A stretch of DNA of 64,000 nt from JAZDCJ01 sp036311985 (GTDB taxonomy: Bacteria > Actinomycetota > Actinomycetes > Actinomycetales > Micrococcaceae): assembly GCF_036311985.1 (NCBI RefSeq), contig NZ_JAZDCJ010000036.1, one strand, 5' to 3'. A program made the position numbers and the translations under genes. Positions 1 to 7,156 of the stretch are shown piece by piece. The stretch's first letter is position 1. Each line of letters starts with the position of its first letter. The notes under the pieces are model-generated. The model worked only from the letters and a program-made list of their open reading frames with translations, did no database searches and was not told the DNA's origin.

Positions 1-1
1 C

Positions 2-1552
2 CTGCGCGACTCCTGGCCGGCCCGGCACCCCGTGGCCGCCGCCGGCGCCGTCCTCGCGACCGCCGTCGCACTCGTCCCGGCCGCCTACCTCGTCGTCCGG
101 ACGCTCGAGTACGGGCCGGCGGCGCTGCTGGGCCAGCTGTTCACGGAGCGGATCGCGCGGCTGACCGCCACCTCGCTCCTGCTCGTCGCCGTGGTCACCG
201 CCCTGTGCCTCGTGATCGGCGTCGCGCTCGCCGTCCTCGTGACCCGGACCTCCGTGCCCGGCCGCCGGGCCCTCGCCGTCGCCGCGGCGCTGCCCCTGGC
301 CGTGCCCAGCTACGTCGCCGCGTTCGGTTGGACCTCCCTCGTCGGCCTCTTCGACGTGCGCGCGGGCTTCGAGGGCTTCTGGGCCGCCGTGTTCGTCCTC
401 ACCCTCGTGACCTACCCCTACGTCTACCTCGCCGTGAGCGCCTCCCTGCTCTCCGTCGACGCGGCCCACGAGGAGGCCGCGCGGGCCCTGGGCCACTCGC
501 CGGCCCGGACGTTCCTCAAGGTCACCCTCCCGCTCGTGCTCCCCGCCGTCGCCGCCGGGGGGCTGCTCTGCGCGCTCTACATCCTCGCGGACTTCGGCGG
601 CGTCTCGATCCTGCGCGTCGACACGTTCACGCGGGCCATCTTCACCTCGTTCAACATGGGCTTCGACCGGCTCGGCGCCGTGGCCCTGTCCTCCGTGCTC
701 CTGGCCCTGACGGTGCTCATCCTGCTCGTCGAGTCCCGCTTCCGGCGCACGGGGACCCGCTATGCGCGCCTCGGCTCCGGCGTCCGGCGCCCCCACGCCC
801 TGCTGCCCCTGGGCCGCTTCGGCGTCCCCGCCGCGGCGGCCGCCTGGCTGCTCGTCGGCGTCGCCGTCGGCGGTCCGCTCGCCGCGATGGGCGTGTGGAG
901 CGTCCGCGGGGTCTCCCGCCCCGGATCCCTCGCCGAGGTCGCGGCGGCGTTCGGCGGCTCCGTCTGGGCCGCGGGGCTCGGGGCCCTCGCCACCACCGCG
1001 CTCGCAGTGCCGCTCGGGATCGCGATCGCCCGCTCCGGCTCCCGCTGGCCACGGCTCGCCGAACGGCTCGTCTACCTCGCGCACTCGCTGCCGGGCGTCG
1101 TCGTCGGACTCTCCGTGGTGTTCCTCGGCATCAACGTCGCCTACGCCTTCTACCAGACCCAGTGGCTCCTCACCCTCGCCTACTGCACCCTGTTCCTCCC
1201 GCTCGCGCTCGGTCCCGTCGTCGGGGCCGTACTCCTGGCCCCTCCCCAGGCCGAGGAGGCGGCCGCCGCGCTCGGGCGCGGCCCGGTCCGCGTCTTCCTC
1301 AAGGTCACCCTGCCCCTGGCCCTGCCCGGCATCGCCTCCGGCGCGCTCCTGGTCCTCCTGACCGCCGTCAAGGAGCTCCCCGCGACCCTCATGCTGCGGC
1401 CCACGGGCTTCGAGACCCTCGCCACGCGGCTCTGGACCCACACCTCCGTCAACGCCTACGCGGCCGCCGCGCCCTACGCGGCGCTGCTCGTACTCCTGGC
1501 CATCGCCCCCACCTGGATCCTCGTGGCCCGGGTCTTCAGGGAGAAGACATGA
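2..1552 (+). CDS. Fe3+-type ABC transporter permease (two fused permease units), 5' partial
   Basis: Inner-membrane permease of a ferric-iron-type ABC importer (FbpB/AfuB-like family). The reading frame is open to the left edge of the window. The GTG at 32 is an in-frame candidate, but codons upstream (LRDSWPARHP) look like cytoplasmic N-terminal residues, so the true start is probably outside. About a dozen hydrophobic segments are seen, in two homologous halves. Each half has a permease EAA loop that contacts the ATPase: EEAARALGHSPARTFLKVTL in the first, and EEAAAALGRGPVRVFLKVTL in the second. The stop overlaps the start of the ATPase gene (ATGA), so the two are translationally coupled. 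The binding protein is presumably further upstream. Iron as substrate is inferred from family resemblance only; thiamine or another substrate of this permease type is possible. Confidence 0.85.
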   Translation: MRDSWPARHPVAAAGAVLATAVALVPAAYLVVRTLEYGPAALLGQLFTERIARLTATSLLLVAVVTALCLVIGVALAVLVTRTSVPGRRALAVAAALPLAVPSYVAAFGWTSLVGLFDVRAGFEGFWAAVFVLTLVTYPYVYLAVSASLLSVDAAHEEAARALGHSPARTFLKVTLPLVLPAVAAGGLLCALYILADFGGVSILRVDTFTRAIFTSFNMGFDRLGAVALSSVLLALTVLILLVESRFRRTGTRYARLGSGVRRPHALLPLGRFGVPAAAAAWLLVGVAVGGPLAAMGVWSVRGVSRPGSLAEVAAAFGGSVWAAGLGALATTALAVPLGIAIARSGSRWPRLAERLVYLAHSLPGVVVGLSVVFLGINVAYAFYQTQWLLTLAYCTLFLPLALGPVVGAVLLAPPQAEEAAAALGRGPVRVFLKVTLPLALPGIASGALLVLLTAVKELPATLMLRPTGFETLATRLWTHTSVNAYAAAAPYAALLVLLAIAPTWILVARVFREKT

Positions 1553-2628
1553 CCGATCCTCACCTCCGGCTCTCCGGCATCACCAAGTCCTACGGACGGT
1601 CCCGGGCCCTTGCCGACGTCGACCTGGACGTCGCCCCCGGAAGCACGACCGCCGTCGTCGGACCCTCCGGATCCGGCAAGACGACGCTCCTGCGGATCAT
1701 CGCCGGGTTCTCCACGCCCGAAGCGGGACGCGTCGAGCTCGGCGGACGGACCCTGCTCAACGGATCGGGCCGCCCGCCCGTCCCGGCGCACCGGCGCAAC
1801 ATCGGGCTCGTCGCCCAGGACGGGGCCCTGTTCCCGCATCTCAGCGTGGGCGAGAACGTCGCCTTCGGGCTGGACCGGGCCCGCTTCCGCGGCCGAGCCG
1901 GGCGGGAGCGCGTCGAGGAGCTGCTGGACATGGTCGCGCTCGGGCCGGAGCACGCCGGCCGCCGGCCGGACCAGCTCTCGGGCGGGCAGCAGCAGCGCGT
2001 GGCGCTCGCCCGCGCCCTGGCCCGCGAACCGGAGCTGATGCTGCTCGACGAGCCGTTCTCCGCGCTCGACGCCGGGCTGCGCGTGGCGACGCGCAAGGCG
2101 GTCGCGGCCACCCTCGCCCGGGCCGGGGTGACCACGGTCCTCGTCACCCACGACCAGGCCGAGGCCCTGTCGTTCGCCGACCAGGTCGCCGTCCTGAGCG
2201 ACGGCCGCCTGGCGCAGGTCGGCGACCCCCACACGGTCTACGCCAGGCCCGCGGACCTCGACACGGCCCGCTTCCTCGGAGAGGCGGTGGTCCTCGACGC
2301 ACGGCTCGACGGCGGACTGGCCCGGTGCGCGCTGGGGACGGTCCCGGCGTCGTCCCCGCCCGGCGCGGCCGACGGCGCGCTGGTCGAGCTCATGCTGCGT
2401 CCCGAACAGATCCGCCTCGTGGACTCCCCGGGCATCGCCGGGACCGTGGTGGACGCAGACTTCTTCGGATCCGAGATCGCCGTCCGGATCCGCCTCGACG
2501 CGCCGGACGGCGGCGGCCCCGCGGCGCCCCAGGTCATCACGATCCGCCACTGGAGCGCGGCACACGTGTCCCCCGGAACCGCCGTGTTTCTGCGCGTCGA
2601 CGGCGAGGGCGTAGCCTACCTTCCATGA
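1549..2628 (+). CDS. ABC transporter ATP-binding protein (Fe3+/FbpC-like)
   Basis: Cytoplasmic ATPase partner of the preceding permease, 359 residues, normal for the FbpC/PotA class. It has Walker A GPSGSGKTT, the Q-loop region VAQDGALFPHLSV, signature LSGGQQQR, Walker B MLLDEPFSALD and the switch histidine in VTHDQAEAL. The last ~110 residues form a TOBE-like domain (LMLRPEQIRLVD). The ATG at 1549 overlaps the permease stop by 4 bases. The phrase GLVAQDGALFPHLSV near the Q-loop is typical of iron-type importers. The end overlaps the start of the next gene (ATGA at 2625), although the next gene may also have its own promoter. Confidence 0.93.
   Translation: MTDPHLRLSGITKSYGRSRALADVDLDVAPGSTTAVVGPSGSGKTTLLRIIAGFSTPEAGRVELGGRTLLNGSGRPPVPAHRRNIGLVAQDGALFPHLSVGENVAFGLDRARFRGRAGRERVEELLDMVALGPEHAGRRPDQLSGGQQQRVALARALAREPELMLLDEPFSALDAGLRVATRKAVAATLARAGVTTVLVTHDQAEALSFADQVAVLSDGRLAQVGDPHTVYARPADLDTARFLGEAVVLDARLDGGLARCALGTVPASSPPGAADGALVELMLRPEQIRLVDSPGIAGTVVDADFFGSEIAVRIRLDAPDGGGPAAPQVITIRHWSAAHVSPGTAVFLRVDGEGVAYLP
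2612..2617 (+). promoter_or_regulatory. possible -10 hexamer for a leaderless amidotransferase mRNA
   Basis: TAGCCT lies 7 bases before the ATG at 2625, inside the end of the ATPase gene. The same spacing is seen before many genes of this window. No good -35 is visible, so this is weak. Confidence 0.3.
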
Positions 2629-3404
2629 CCGCACGGCCCTTCCTGCTCCTCTCCACGCGCTCCAACGCGACCGCCGCCGAGGACGAGGTCCGCGGCTTCC
2701 TCGACCAGTCCGGGATGGACCGCCGGCGGCTCGAGGTCCTGCGCCTGGGCTCGGGCCCCGGTGCCGTGCCCGTCCCCGACGCGCTCCAGGACGGCACCGC
2801 GCTCGACGCCTACGCCGGCATCCTCGTGGGCGGCAGCCCCTTCAACTCCTCCGACCCCCACGACCACAAGGACGCGGCCCAGCGCGAGGTCGAGGCCGGG
2901 CTCGGACGCCTGCTGGACCACGTCGTCGAACACGACGTCCCCTTCCTCGGCGCGTGCTACGGCGTCGGAACCCTCGGAACCCACCAGGGCGCCGTCGTCG
3001 ACCGCCGCTTCGGCGAGCCCGTCGGAACGAGCGCGATCGAGCTCACGGACGAGGGCGTGTCCGACCCGCTCACCGCCGGCATGCCGCGGCGCTTCACGGC
3101 CTTCGTGGGCCACAAGGAGGCCGTCTCCGAGCTGCCGCCGCACGCCGTGCTCCTCGCGACCTCGGGGCCGTGCCCCGTGCAGATGTTCCGGATCAAGAAG
3201 AACCTCTACGCGACCCAGTTTCACCCCGAGCTGGATCCGGCCGGCCTGGCCACGCGCATCGCCGTGTACCGGGACGCGGGCTACTTCCCGCCGTCGGACG
3301 CGGAGCGGCTCACGCGCGAGGCGCTCGCCGCCGACGTGCCGTGGCCGGGAGTGCTGCTGCGCAACTTCGTCAGGATCTACGCGGACGCCGCGGTGCCTCG
3401 GTGA
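2625..3404 (+). CDS. class I glutamine amidotransferase
   Basis: A 259-residue stand-alone class I glutamine amidotransferase (GMP-synthase-like GATase fold). The catalytic triad is visible: nucleophile C111 in FLGACYGVG, then H200 and E202 in TQFHPELD. No synthetase domain follows, so the ammonia acceptor or peptide substrate cannot be named. The family includes proteins annotated as 'GMP synthase-like' and gamma-glutamyl hydrolases. Start ATG 2625 overlaps the ABC ATPase stop. A TAGCCT hexamer 7 bases upstream could give a separate leaderless transcript. Its 3' end overlaps the convergent gene by 35 bases. A link to iron transport is not evident. Confidence 0.85.
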   Translation: MTARPFLLLSTRSNATAAEDEVRGFLDQSGMDRRRLEVLRLGSGPGAVPVPDALQDGTALDAYAGILVGGSPFNSSDPHDHKDAAQREVEAGLGRLLDHVVEHDVPFLGACYGVGTLGTHQGAVVDRRFGEPVGTSAIELTDEGVSDPLTAGMPRRFTAFVGHKEAVSELPPHAVLLATSGPCPVQMFRIKKNLYATQFHPELDPAGLATRIAVYRDAGYFPPSDAERLTREALAADVPWPGVLLRNFVRIYADAAVPR

Positions 3405-3987
3405 AGCCCGGCTGGGCAGAGGGGGCCTGCCCGGCGGCCAGCATCGCCACGAACTCCGCGGCCCGGCGCGTGCGGGCCGCTTCCGTCTTGAGCGTCTGCA
3501 GCCGGTGGTAGATCGCATAGCGGTTGGACGCGTTGAGCCGGGCGTAGGCCTCGGCGGCCGCCGGGTCCGCGGCGAGCCCGTCCAGGAACACCCGCGGCGG
3601 CTCGGCCGACGATCCGCCCGCGTAGGCGGCCTCCCAGCGCCCGTTGGCCTTGGCCGTGGCGACCTCAGCGAGTCCGGCGGGGTGCATCCTGCCGGCCTCG
3701 ATGAGCTTCTCGACATAGCCGACGTTGCGGGCGGACCACATGCTGCCGGGGCGGCGCGGCGTCATGCGGACCGTGTAGCTGCCCTCGTCGCGGCTGCCCG
3801 CCTGGCCGTCGATCCAGCCGAAGCAGAGCACCTCCTGCACGGCCTGCGCGTACGTCAGGGCCGTGACGTCGCCGCCCTTCTTGTGCAGGACCAGGCGGAC
3901 CCCATGGCCTTCGGCATGGTGCTCCTCGAGCCAGGCCCTCCACGCGGCGGCGTCCGGGAGCAGGAGTTCGGGAAGCGGTGCGGCCAT
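3370..3987 (-). CDS. YdeI/OmpD-associated family protein
   Basis: A 205-residue cytoplasmic protein of the YdeI/OmpD-associated family, recognised by the N-terminal block W(R)AWLEEHHAEGHGVRLVLHKKG, the motif CFGWIDGQ, the block YTVRMTPRRPGSMWSARN and the C-terminal ASNRYAIYHRLQTLKTEATR-like helices. Homologues have been linked to bacteriocin or peptide resistance in Salmonella, but the biochemical role is unknown. I chose the ATG at 3987 because homologues start a few residues before this block. The frame stays open further upstream but reads Arg/Pro/Gly-rich sequence without family similarity. It is convergent with, and overlaps, the amidotransferase gene. Confidence 0.82.
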   Translation of the reverse strand: MAAPLPELLLPDAAAWRAWLEEHHAEGHGVRLVLHKKGGDVTALTYAQAVQEVLCFGWIDGQAGSRDEGSYTVRMTPRRPGSMWSARNVGYVEKLIEAGRMHPAGLAEVATAKANGRWEAAYAGGSSAEPPRVFLDGLAADPAAAEAYARLNASNRYAIYHRLQTLKTEAARTRRAAEFVAMLAAGQAPSAQPGFTEAPRRPRRS

Positions 3988-4055
3988 GGACCACAGTCCA
4001 CCACCCGGCGGCGGGCCTCGTCCACCCGTCCCGCGCACCTCGCACGCCTGCCGCA

Positions 4056-4148
4056 CGCGCAGCCGCTTCCCGCGCACACTGCACCCTTCCTGCGCGCCGC
4101 TAGTCGCCCGCGCAGCCGCTTCCCGCGCGCGCTGTACCTTTCCTGCGC
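4056..4148. repeat. two imperfect direct repeats, 53-bp period
   Basis: Both units begin CGCGCAGCCGCTTCCCGCGC and end CCTGCGC after a short C/T-rich stretch. They start 53 bp apart, and the end of the second runs into the left end of the 88-bp element, as if the left end had been partly amplified. Confidence 0.6.
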
Positions 4149-4232
4149 ACCTTTGGCCGCTCCTGCGCGTTTTAGCCCCGGCTCAACCGTGCTGACTAGG
4201 CGTTTTCGGAAAGGTTGAACCTAAAAGTGCGC
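4145..4232 (+). repeat. 88-bp inverted-repeat element, family A, copy 1
   Basis: The ends are GCGCACCTTT and AAAAGTGCGC. The internal blocks CTCCTGCGCGTTTTAGCC and GGAAAGGTTGAA are shared with the copy at 30420-30507. It lies 7 bp before the -35 of the RHH/VOC operon. Confidence 0.75.
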
Positions 4233-4239
4233 GGGGGTC

Positions 4240-4273
4240 TTGACGGCGGGGGCTAATTTGCTAGCATTCTAGC
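4240..4273 (+). promoter_or_regulatory. promoter and palindromic operator of the RHH/VOC operon (leaderless)
   Basis: -35 TTGACG (4240-4245), 16-bp spacer and -10 TAGCAT (4262-4267). The expected start point coincides with the ATG at 4275, so the mRNA should be leaderless. The inverted repeat GCTAG-CATT-CTAGC (4260-4273) covers the -10 and is a natural operator for autorepression by the RHH protein. Confidence 0.6.
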
Positions 4274-4274
4274 C

Positions 4275-4460
4275 ATGACAGAGCAGCCCGCCGCCACGGA
4301 CCCCAAGGTCCAGTTCAACGTCTACCTCCCGGCTTCGCTGGTGCGGGAGGTCAAGCACGCCGCCATCGACGCCGGCGCGAGCCTCTCCGCCTACGTCGAG
4401 CAGGTCCTGGCCGGCCACATCCGGGCCGGCGCCATCCCACCCACGAGCGAGAAGGAGTAG
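4275..4460 (+). CDS. ribbon-helix-helix (CopG/Arc-type) small DNA-binding protein
   Basis: A 61-residue protein with a complete ribbon-helix-helix pattern. A short beta strand, VQFNVYLPASLVREV, is followed by two helices, VKHAAIDAG and SLSAYVEQVLAGHI. The YLP-x-S-L-V-REV-K-x-A-A...S-L-S-A-YVE arrangement is typical of CopG/Arc-like regulators and antitoxins, which bind as dimers to short palindromes. It is the first gene of a two-gene operon, 2 bases before the VOC gene. The promoter -10 lies within a short palindrome, which fits autoregulation. It resembles a toxin-antitoxin antitoxin in size and position, but the partner is a VOC-fold protein rather than a known toxin. Confidence 0.75.
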   Translation: MTEQPAATDPKVQFNVYLPASLVREVKHAAIDAGASLSAYVEQVLAGHIRAGAIPPTSEKE

Positions 4461-4462
4461 CC

Positions 4463-5188
4463 ATGCTGCGCTCACGCCCCCTCCGATTCACCGACGCCTT
4501 CGACGACTGGACCGCCCTCCTCGAGGCGCTCGGCTTCCAGCGCTCCATCGAGGCCCCGGGCTGGCACGTCTTCGACTCCGCCCAGGGCCGCGTGGCCCTC
4601 CATGCCGCCTCCGGCTCGACGGAGAAGGCGGGCACCACGCGCCTCGCGTTCGAGGTCGGCGACCTCGACGAGTTCGCCCGCCGGACCGAGGAGGCCGGAA
4701 CCCGGGCCGTCATCACCGAGGAGGCGCACGGCCGCACGGCCACCATGACCGGCCCCGACGGCATCGCCTTCACCGCCGACCCCGAGACCACAGGGCCGCT
4801 CCCCGGAACAGACCCGGGGATGCACGTCCTGCAGCTCTGGGTCACTCCCGACACTGCGGGCGCCACGACCGCCCTGCAATCGATCGGCGCGCGGCTCGAG
4901 GTCGTCAGCGAGACGGGCGGCTGGGCCCAGCTCCGGGCCAGGAACGGCGGCCTCGCCGCGGTCCACACGGGCGTGGATCCGCGCATCGACCTCTCCTTCG
5001 AGTACGACGGCGATGCCGGGCTCCTGCTCGCACGCCTCCTGGGCGCGGGGCTCGACGCGCACCTCGTCGACGAGTCCTACGGGCGCACCGTCAAGGTCGC
5101 CGATCCGGACGGCGGGGAGGACCTGTGGATCACGGAGAAGCAGCGCGACCTCTACGGCTACCGGCTCGTCGACGTCCCGACGGACTAG
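4463..5188 (+). CDS. VOC (glyoxalase/bleomycin-resistance fold) family protein
   Basis: A 241-residue protein with two tandem VOC half-modules, each of beta-alpha-beta-beta-beta type. The first is about residues 5-110 (RFTDAFDDWTALLEALGF, FEVGDLDEFARRTEEAG, TGPDGIAFTADPE). The second is about 115-230 (VLQLWVTPDTAGATTALQSIG, ADPDGGEDLWITE). The fold binds metal and small molecules in dioxygenases, epimerases and drug-binding proteins; the substrate is not predictable. ATG 4463 is 2 bases after the RHH gene stop. The last four bases (CTAG, 5185-5188) also contain the stop of the opposing gene, so the two genes share their stop codons. Confidence 0.8.
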   Translation: MLRSRPLRFTDAFDDWTALLEALGFQRSIEAPGWHVFDSAQGRVALHAASGSTEKAGTTRLAFEVGDLDEFARRTEEAGTRAVITEEAHGRTATMTGPDGIAFTADPETTGPLPGTDPGMHVLQLWVTPDTAGATTALQSIGARLEVVSETGGWAQLRARNGGLAAVHTGVDPRIDLSFEYDGDAGLLLARLLGAGLDAHLVDESYGRTVKVADPDGGEDLWITEKQRDLYGYRLVDVPTD

Positions 5189-6609
5189 CCGGCGATCCCG
5201 GTGGCGCCACGAGGATCGGCCGCGGCGCCCTGGGAATCCAGCGAGCGCCGCACGCCGGCCGGGGCCAGGATCTGGCACAGGTGCCGGTAGACGTTGCGGC
5301 TCGCCGTCGGGTCCAGCACGATCCGGCCGCCTTGGCGAACGACCCGGAAGTGGCCTGCGGAGCCGGCCGTGAGGTAGGCGACCACGTCCTGACCCGGCGA
5401 CTCGATCCACCAGAACAGCCACGGTTGGCCCCAGAGGTGCTGCAAGGCTTCCGGGGCACCACCGGGAGCCGCGCCGACGGCGTCCCGGCGGGCTCGGAAC
5501 GCATCCTCCGAGACGGCGTAGGGCCCGTCGGACGGCGCCCAGGCCGGGCCGATGCCGAGCCACGCAGCGACGGCGGCCGGCGCCTCGCCTGCGTGCAGGA
5601 AGTCGATCTGCTGGCGGTCCGTCCACGCCGCCCCGCCCGGTTCCGCGGCCATCTGCTCGAGGGCCGAAGGACCGGCCAGGACGAGGCAGCCGTCGTCGTG
5701 CCCGAGCCACAGCTGCAGCAACGAGGTCCGGCCTTCCCGCTCGGTCGCGAAGCGCACGGAGCGATCCGCCTCGCGCAGCGGGGTGGTCACGGTGAACCCG
5801 GAAGGAGTCAGGGCTCCACCGGGCTCGGCGAGCCCCGCCGACTCGAGCTGCGCCAGGGCGGCGGCCGACGCCCCCAGCTCCAGCCGGCCCAGACCGCCAC
5901 GGATCCTGTGTCCCCCGTCGGGAAGGGCCTCGACCTGCGCGGAATCCCCCAGTCGCTGGAGCAGGAGCAGCGTGTCCGGGGCGAGCCACGGCCCCTTCGA
6001 GTGGTACGGCTGGGAGCCGGCCAGGCCCGAGAGCTCTTCGAGGTCCCTTCCCGTCTGAGCGGAGGCGAACTCCTCGAACCGCGGATCCCGGTCCGGAACG
6101 AATCCGAAGGGTGGCGCGTCCACCGCCGGGCCTCCCTCCCAGCGCACCTCATCGAGCATCCGCCGGAAGAGGGCGTCGCACTCCGGCAGGTCGGCTTCGG
6201 CGCAGCTCAGCGTCACGGTGACGGCCTGGCCCTCGTGGGCCAGGAGCAGCTGCACCGCGTGGACCGCCCCGGCGGACATCCGGTGCACGATCTCGATCCT
6301 CCGCCCCGGAACGGGCCGGTCCCAGGCGTCCACGGCGAGCACGTGGCATGCGTGAAGCTGGGAGCGGTTGCCGGCCAGCGTCAGCGTGGAGAGCTGTGGC
6401 ACCGTCCCGTCGAAGGAATTCACGGCGACGACGAGGGTCGGAGCAAAGCGCCCCGGGGCGGCGTCGGGCGCCAGGAGCAGTTCCAGGCCGGGCGGCCGCT
6501 CCCCGTTCCGGCGGTCGGTCCAGTGCTCGGGATGCCCGATGCTGACCGGGCCGGCGTCGACCCGGGCCCAGGCGGGCGGGGTCGAAGCACGCGTGGTGCC
6601 GTGGTCCAT
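5185..6609 (-). CDS. LpqN/PsbP-like and uncharacterised two-domain protein of the ESX-like locus
   Basis: A 474-residue protein without a signal peptide. Residues ~35-155 (ELLLAPDAAPGRFAPTLVVA, then VHRMSAGAVHAVQLLLAHEG and VTVTLSCAEADLPECDALFR) resemble the PsbP-like fold of LpqN/DUF1795 proteins. The C-terminal half (~160-474, with LLLLQRLGDSAQVEALPDGG and WGQPWLFWWIESPGQDVVAY) is unfamiliar; an ESX chaperone-like (EspG-type) role is conceivable but not shown. It is the last gene of the leftward WXG-like cassette, and its start is 3 bases after the stop of the membrane-protein gene. Its stop codon overlaps that of the opposing VOC gene. Association with type VII secretion is inferred from context and weak N-terminal similarity. 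Confidence 0.6.
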   Translation of the reverse strand: MDHGTTRASTPPAWARVDAGPVSIGHPEHWTDRRNGERPPGLELLLAPDAAPGRFAPTLVVAVNSFDGTVPQLSTLTLAGNRSQLHACHVLAVDAWDRPVPGRRIEIVHRMSAGAVHAVQLLLAHEGQAVTVTLSCAEADLPECDALFRRMLDEVRWEGGPAVDAPPFGFVPDRDPRFEEFASAQTGRDLEELSGLAGSQPYHSKGPWLAPDTLLLLQRLGDSAQVEALPDGGHRIRGGLGRLELGASAAALAQLESAGLAEPGGALTPSGFTVTTPLREADRSVRFATEREGRTSLLQLWLGHDDGCLVLAGPSALEQMAAEPGGAAWTDRQQIDFLHAGEAPAAVAAWLGIGPAWAPSDGPYAVSEDAFRARRDAVGAAPGGAPEALQHLWGQPWLFWWIESPGQDVVAYLTAGSAGHFRVVRQGGRIVLDPTASRNVYRHLCQILAPAGVRRSLDSQGAAADPRGATGIAG

Positions 6610-6612
6610 GAT

Positions 6613-7071
6613 CTATTGTCCGTTCTCCGAGGTGTCGCGCCGATCGCGGGGCCCGGTCCGTCGTCGTACCAGCCAAGCCGAGATGTCCGCGCGGTCCGCA
6701 CCGCGCGCTTCCCAGTCCCGGTACCAGCCGGGCTTCCACCGTTCCGGGAGCCGGTGGCTGAAGACGAGGGAGAGGACCACGCCGAGCACCACCACGGCCG
6801 CGGCGACGCCGGCGCCGAACTCCGCCGGACGCGGGGAGTAGCGCATCAGCTGCTCGGCGAACAACGCCCCGCCGGCCAATAGCAGGGTGACGGCGGCGGT
6901 GCCGAGGGGCAGCAGTCCCCAGTGGCGCCCCACGGGCAGGAGCGGCGGCCTCGTCAGCATCCAGGAACGGTAGGCGCCCCGGTACGAGCGCACGCAGGCC
7001 GTCATGAAGGCAGCGAAGCCGCCCAGGCCGAGGGCCGCATAGACGATCAGGAACAGGACGTGGTCGGTCAT
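6613..7071 (-). CDS. small membrane protein, candidate immunity protein of the ESX-like cassette
   Basis: A 152-residue protein with about three membrane segments: VLFLIVYAALGLGGFAAFMT near residue 5, LLPLGTAAVTLLLAGGALF near 52, and FGAGVAAAVVVLGVVLSLVF near 83. A basic cytoplasmic tail follows (ERWKPGWYRDWEARG). No family is recognised. It lies directly downstream of the glycine-zipper gene, with an 85-bp gap, and 3 bases before the LpqN-like gene. If the glycine-zipper protein is a membrane-active toxin, a multi-pass protein in this position is the obvious immunity candidate. It could equally be an accessory subunit of the secretion locus. Confidence 0.65.
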   Translation of the reverse strand: MTDHVLFLIVYAALGLGGFAAFMTACVRSYRGAYRSWMLTRPPLLPVGRHWGLLPLGTAAVTLLLAGGALFAEQLMRYSPRPAEFGAGVAAAVVVLGVVLSLVFSHRLPERWKPGWYRDWEARGADRADISAWLVRRRTGPRDRRDTSENGQ

Positions 7072-7156
7072 TGCCTCGACTCTCTTTCTCCCGGCGCCGA
7101 GGGGCGGCGGATGGCGGGGCCCTCCCCGAAGGGGACCTGACCACGATAACGGCGCC

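Larger units (their letters stand above)
3988..4274. other. intergenic region with tandem and inverted repeats
   Basis: This 287-bp divergent gap has no convincing gene. It contains two imperfect ~40-bp direct repeats (4056-4095 and 4109-4148, period 53 bp), one 88-bp inverted-repeat element (4145-4232) and the promoter of the RHH/VOC operon (4240-4273). I see no clear promoter for the leftward YdeI-like gene. Confidence 0.7.

Noticed and set aside
205..1548. Frame upstream of the FbpC-like gene on the plus strand
   Set aside because: It is out of frame within the permease gene, and the Arg/Pro-rich translation is a frame shadow. ATG 1549 is the coupled start.
4275..5188. Classical toxin-antitoxin system
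   Set aside because: The RHH protein fits an antitoxin, but the partner is a two-module VOC protein with no toxin motif (no GNAT, PIN or RelE fold).
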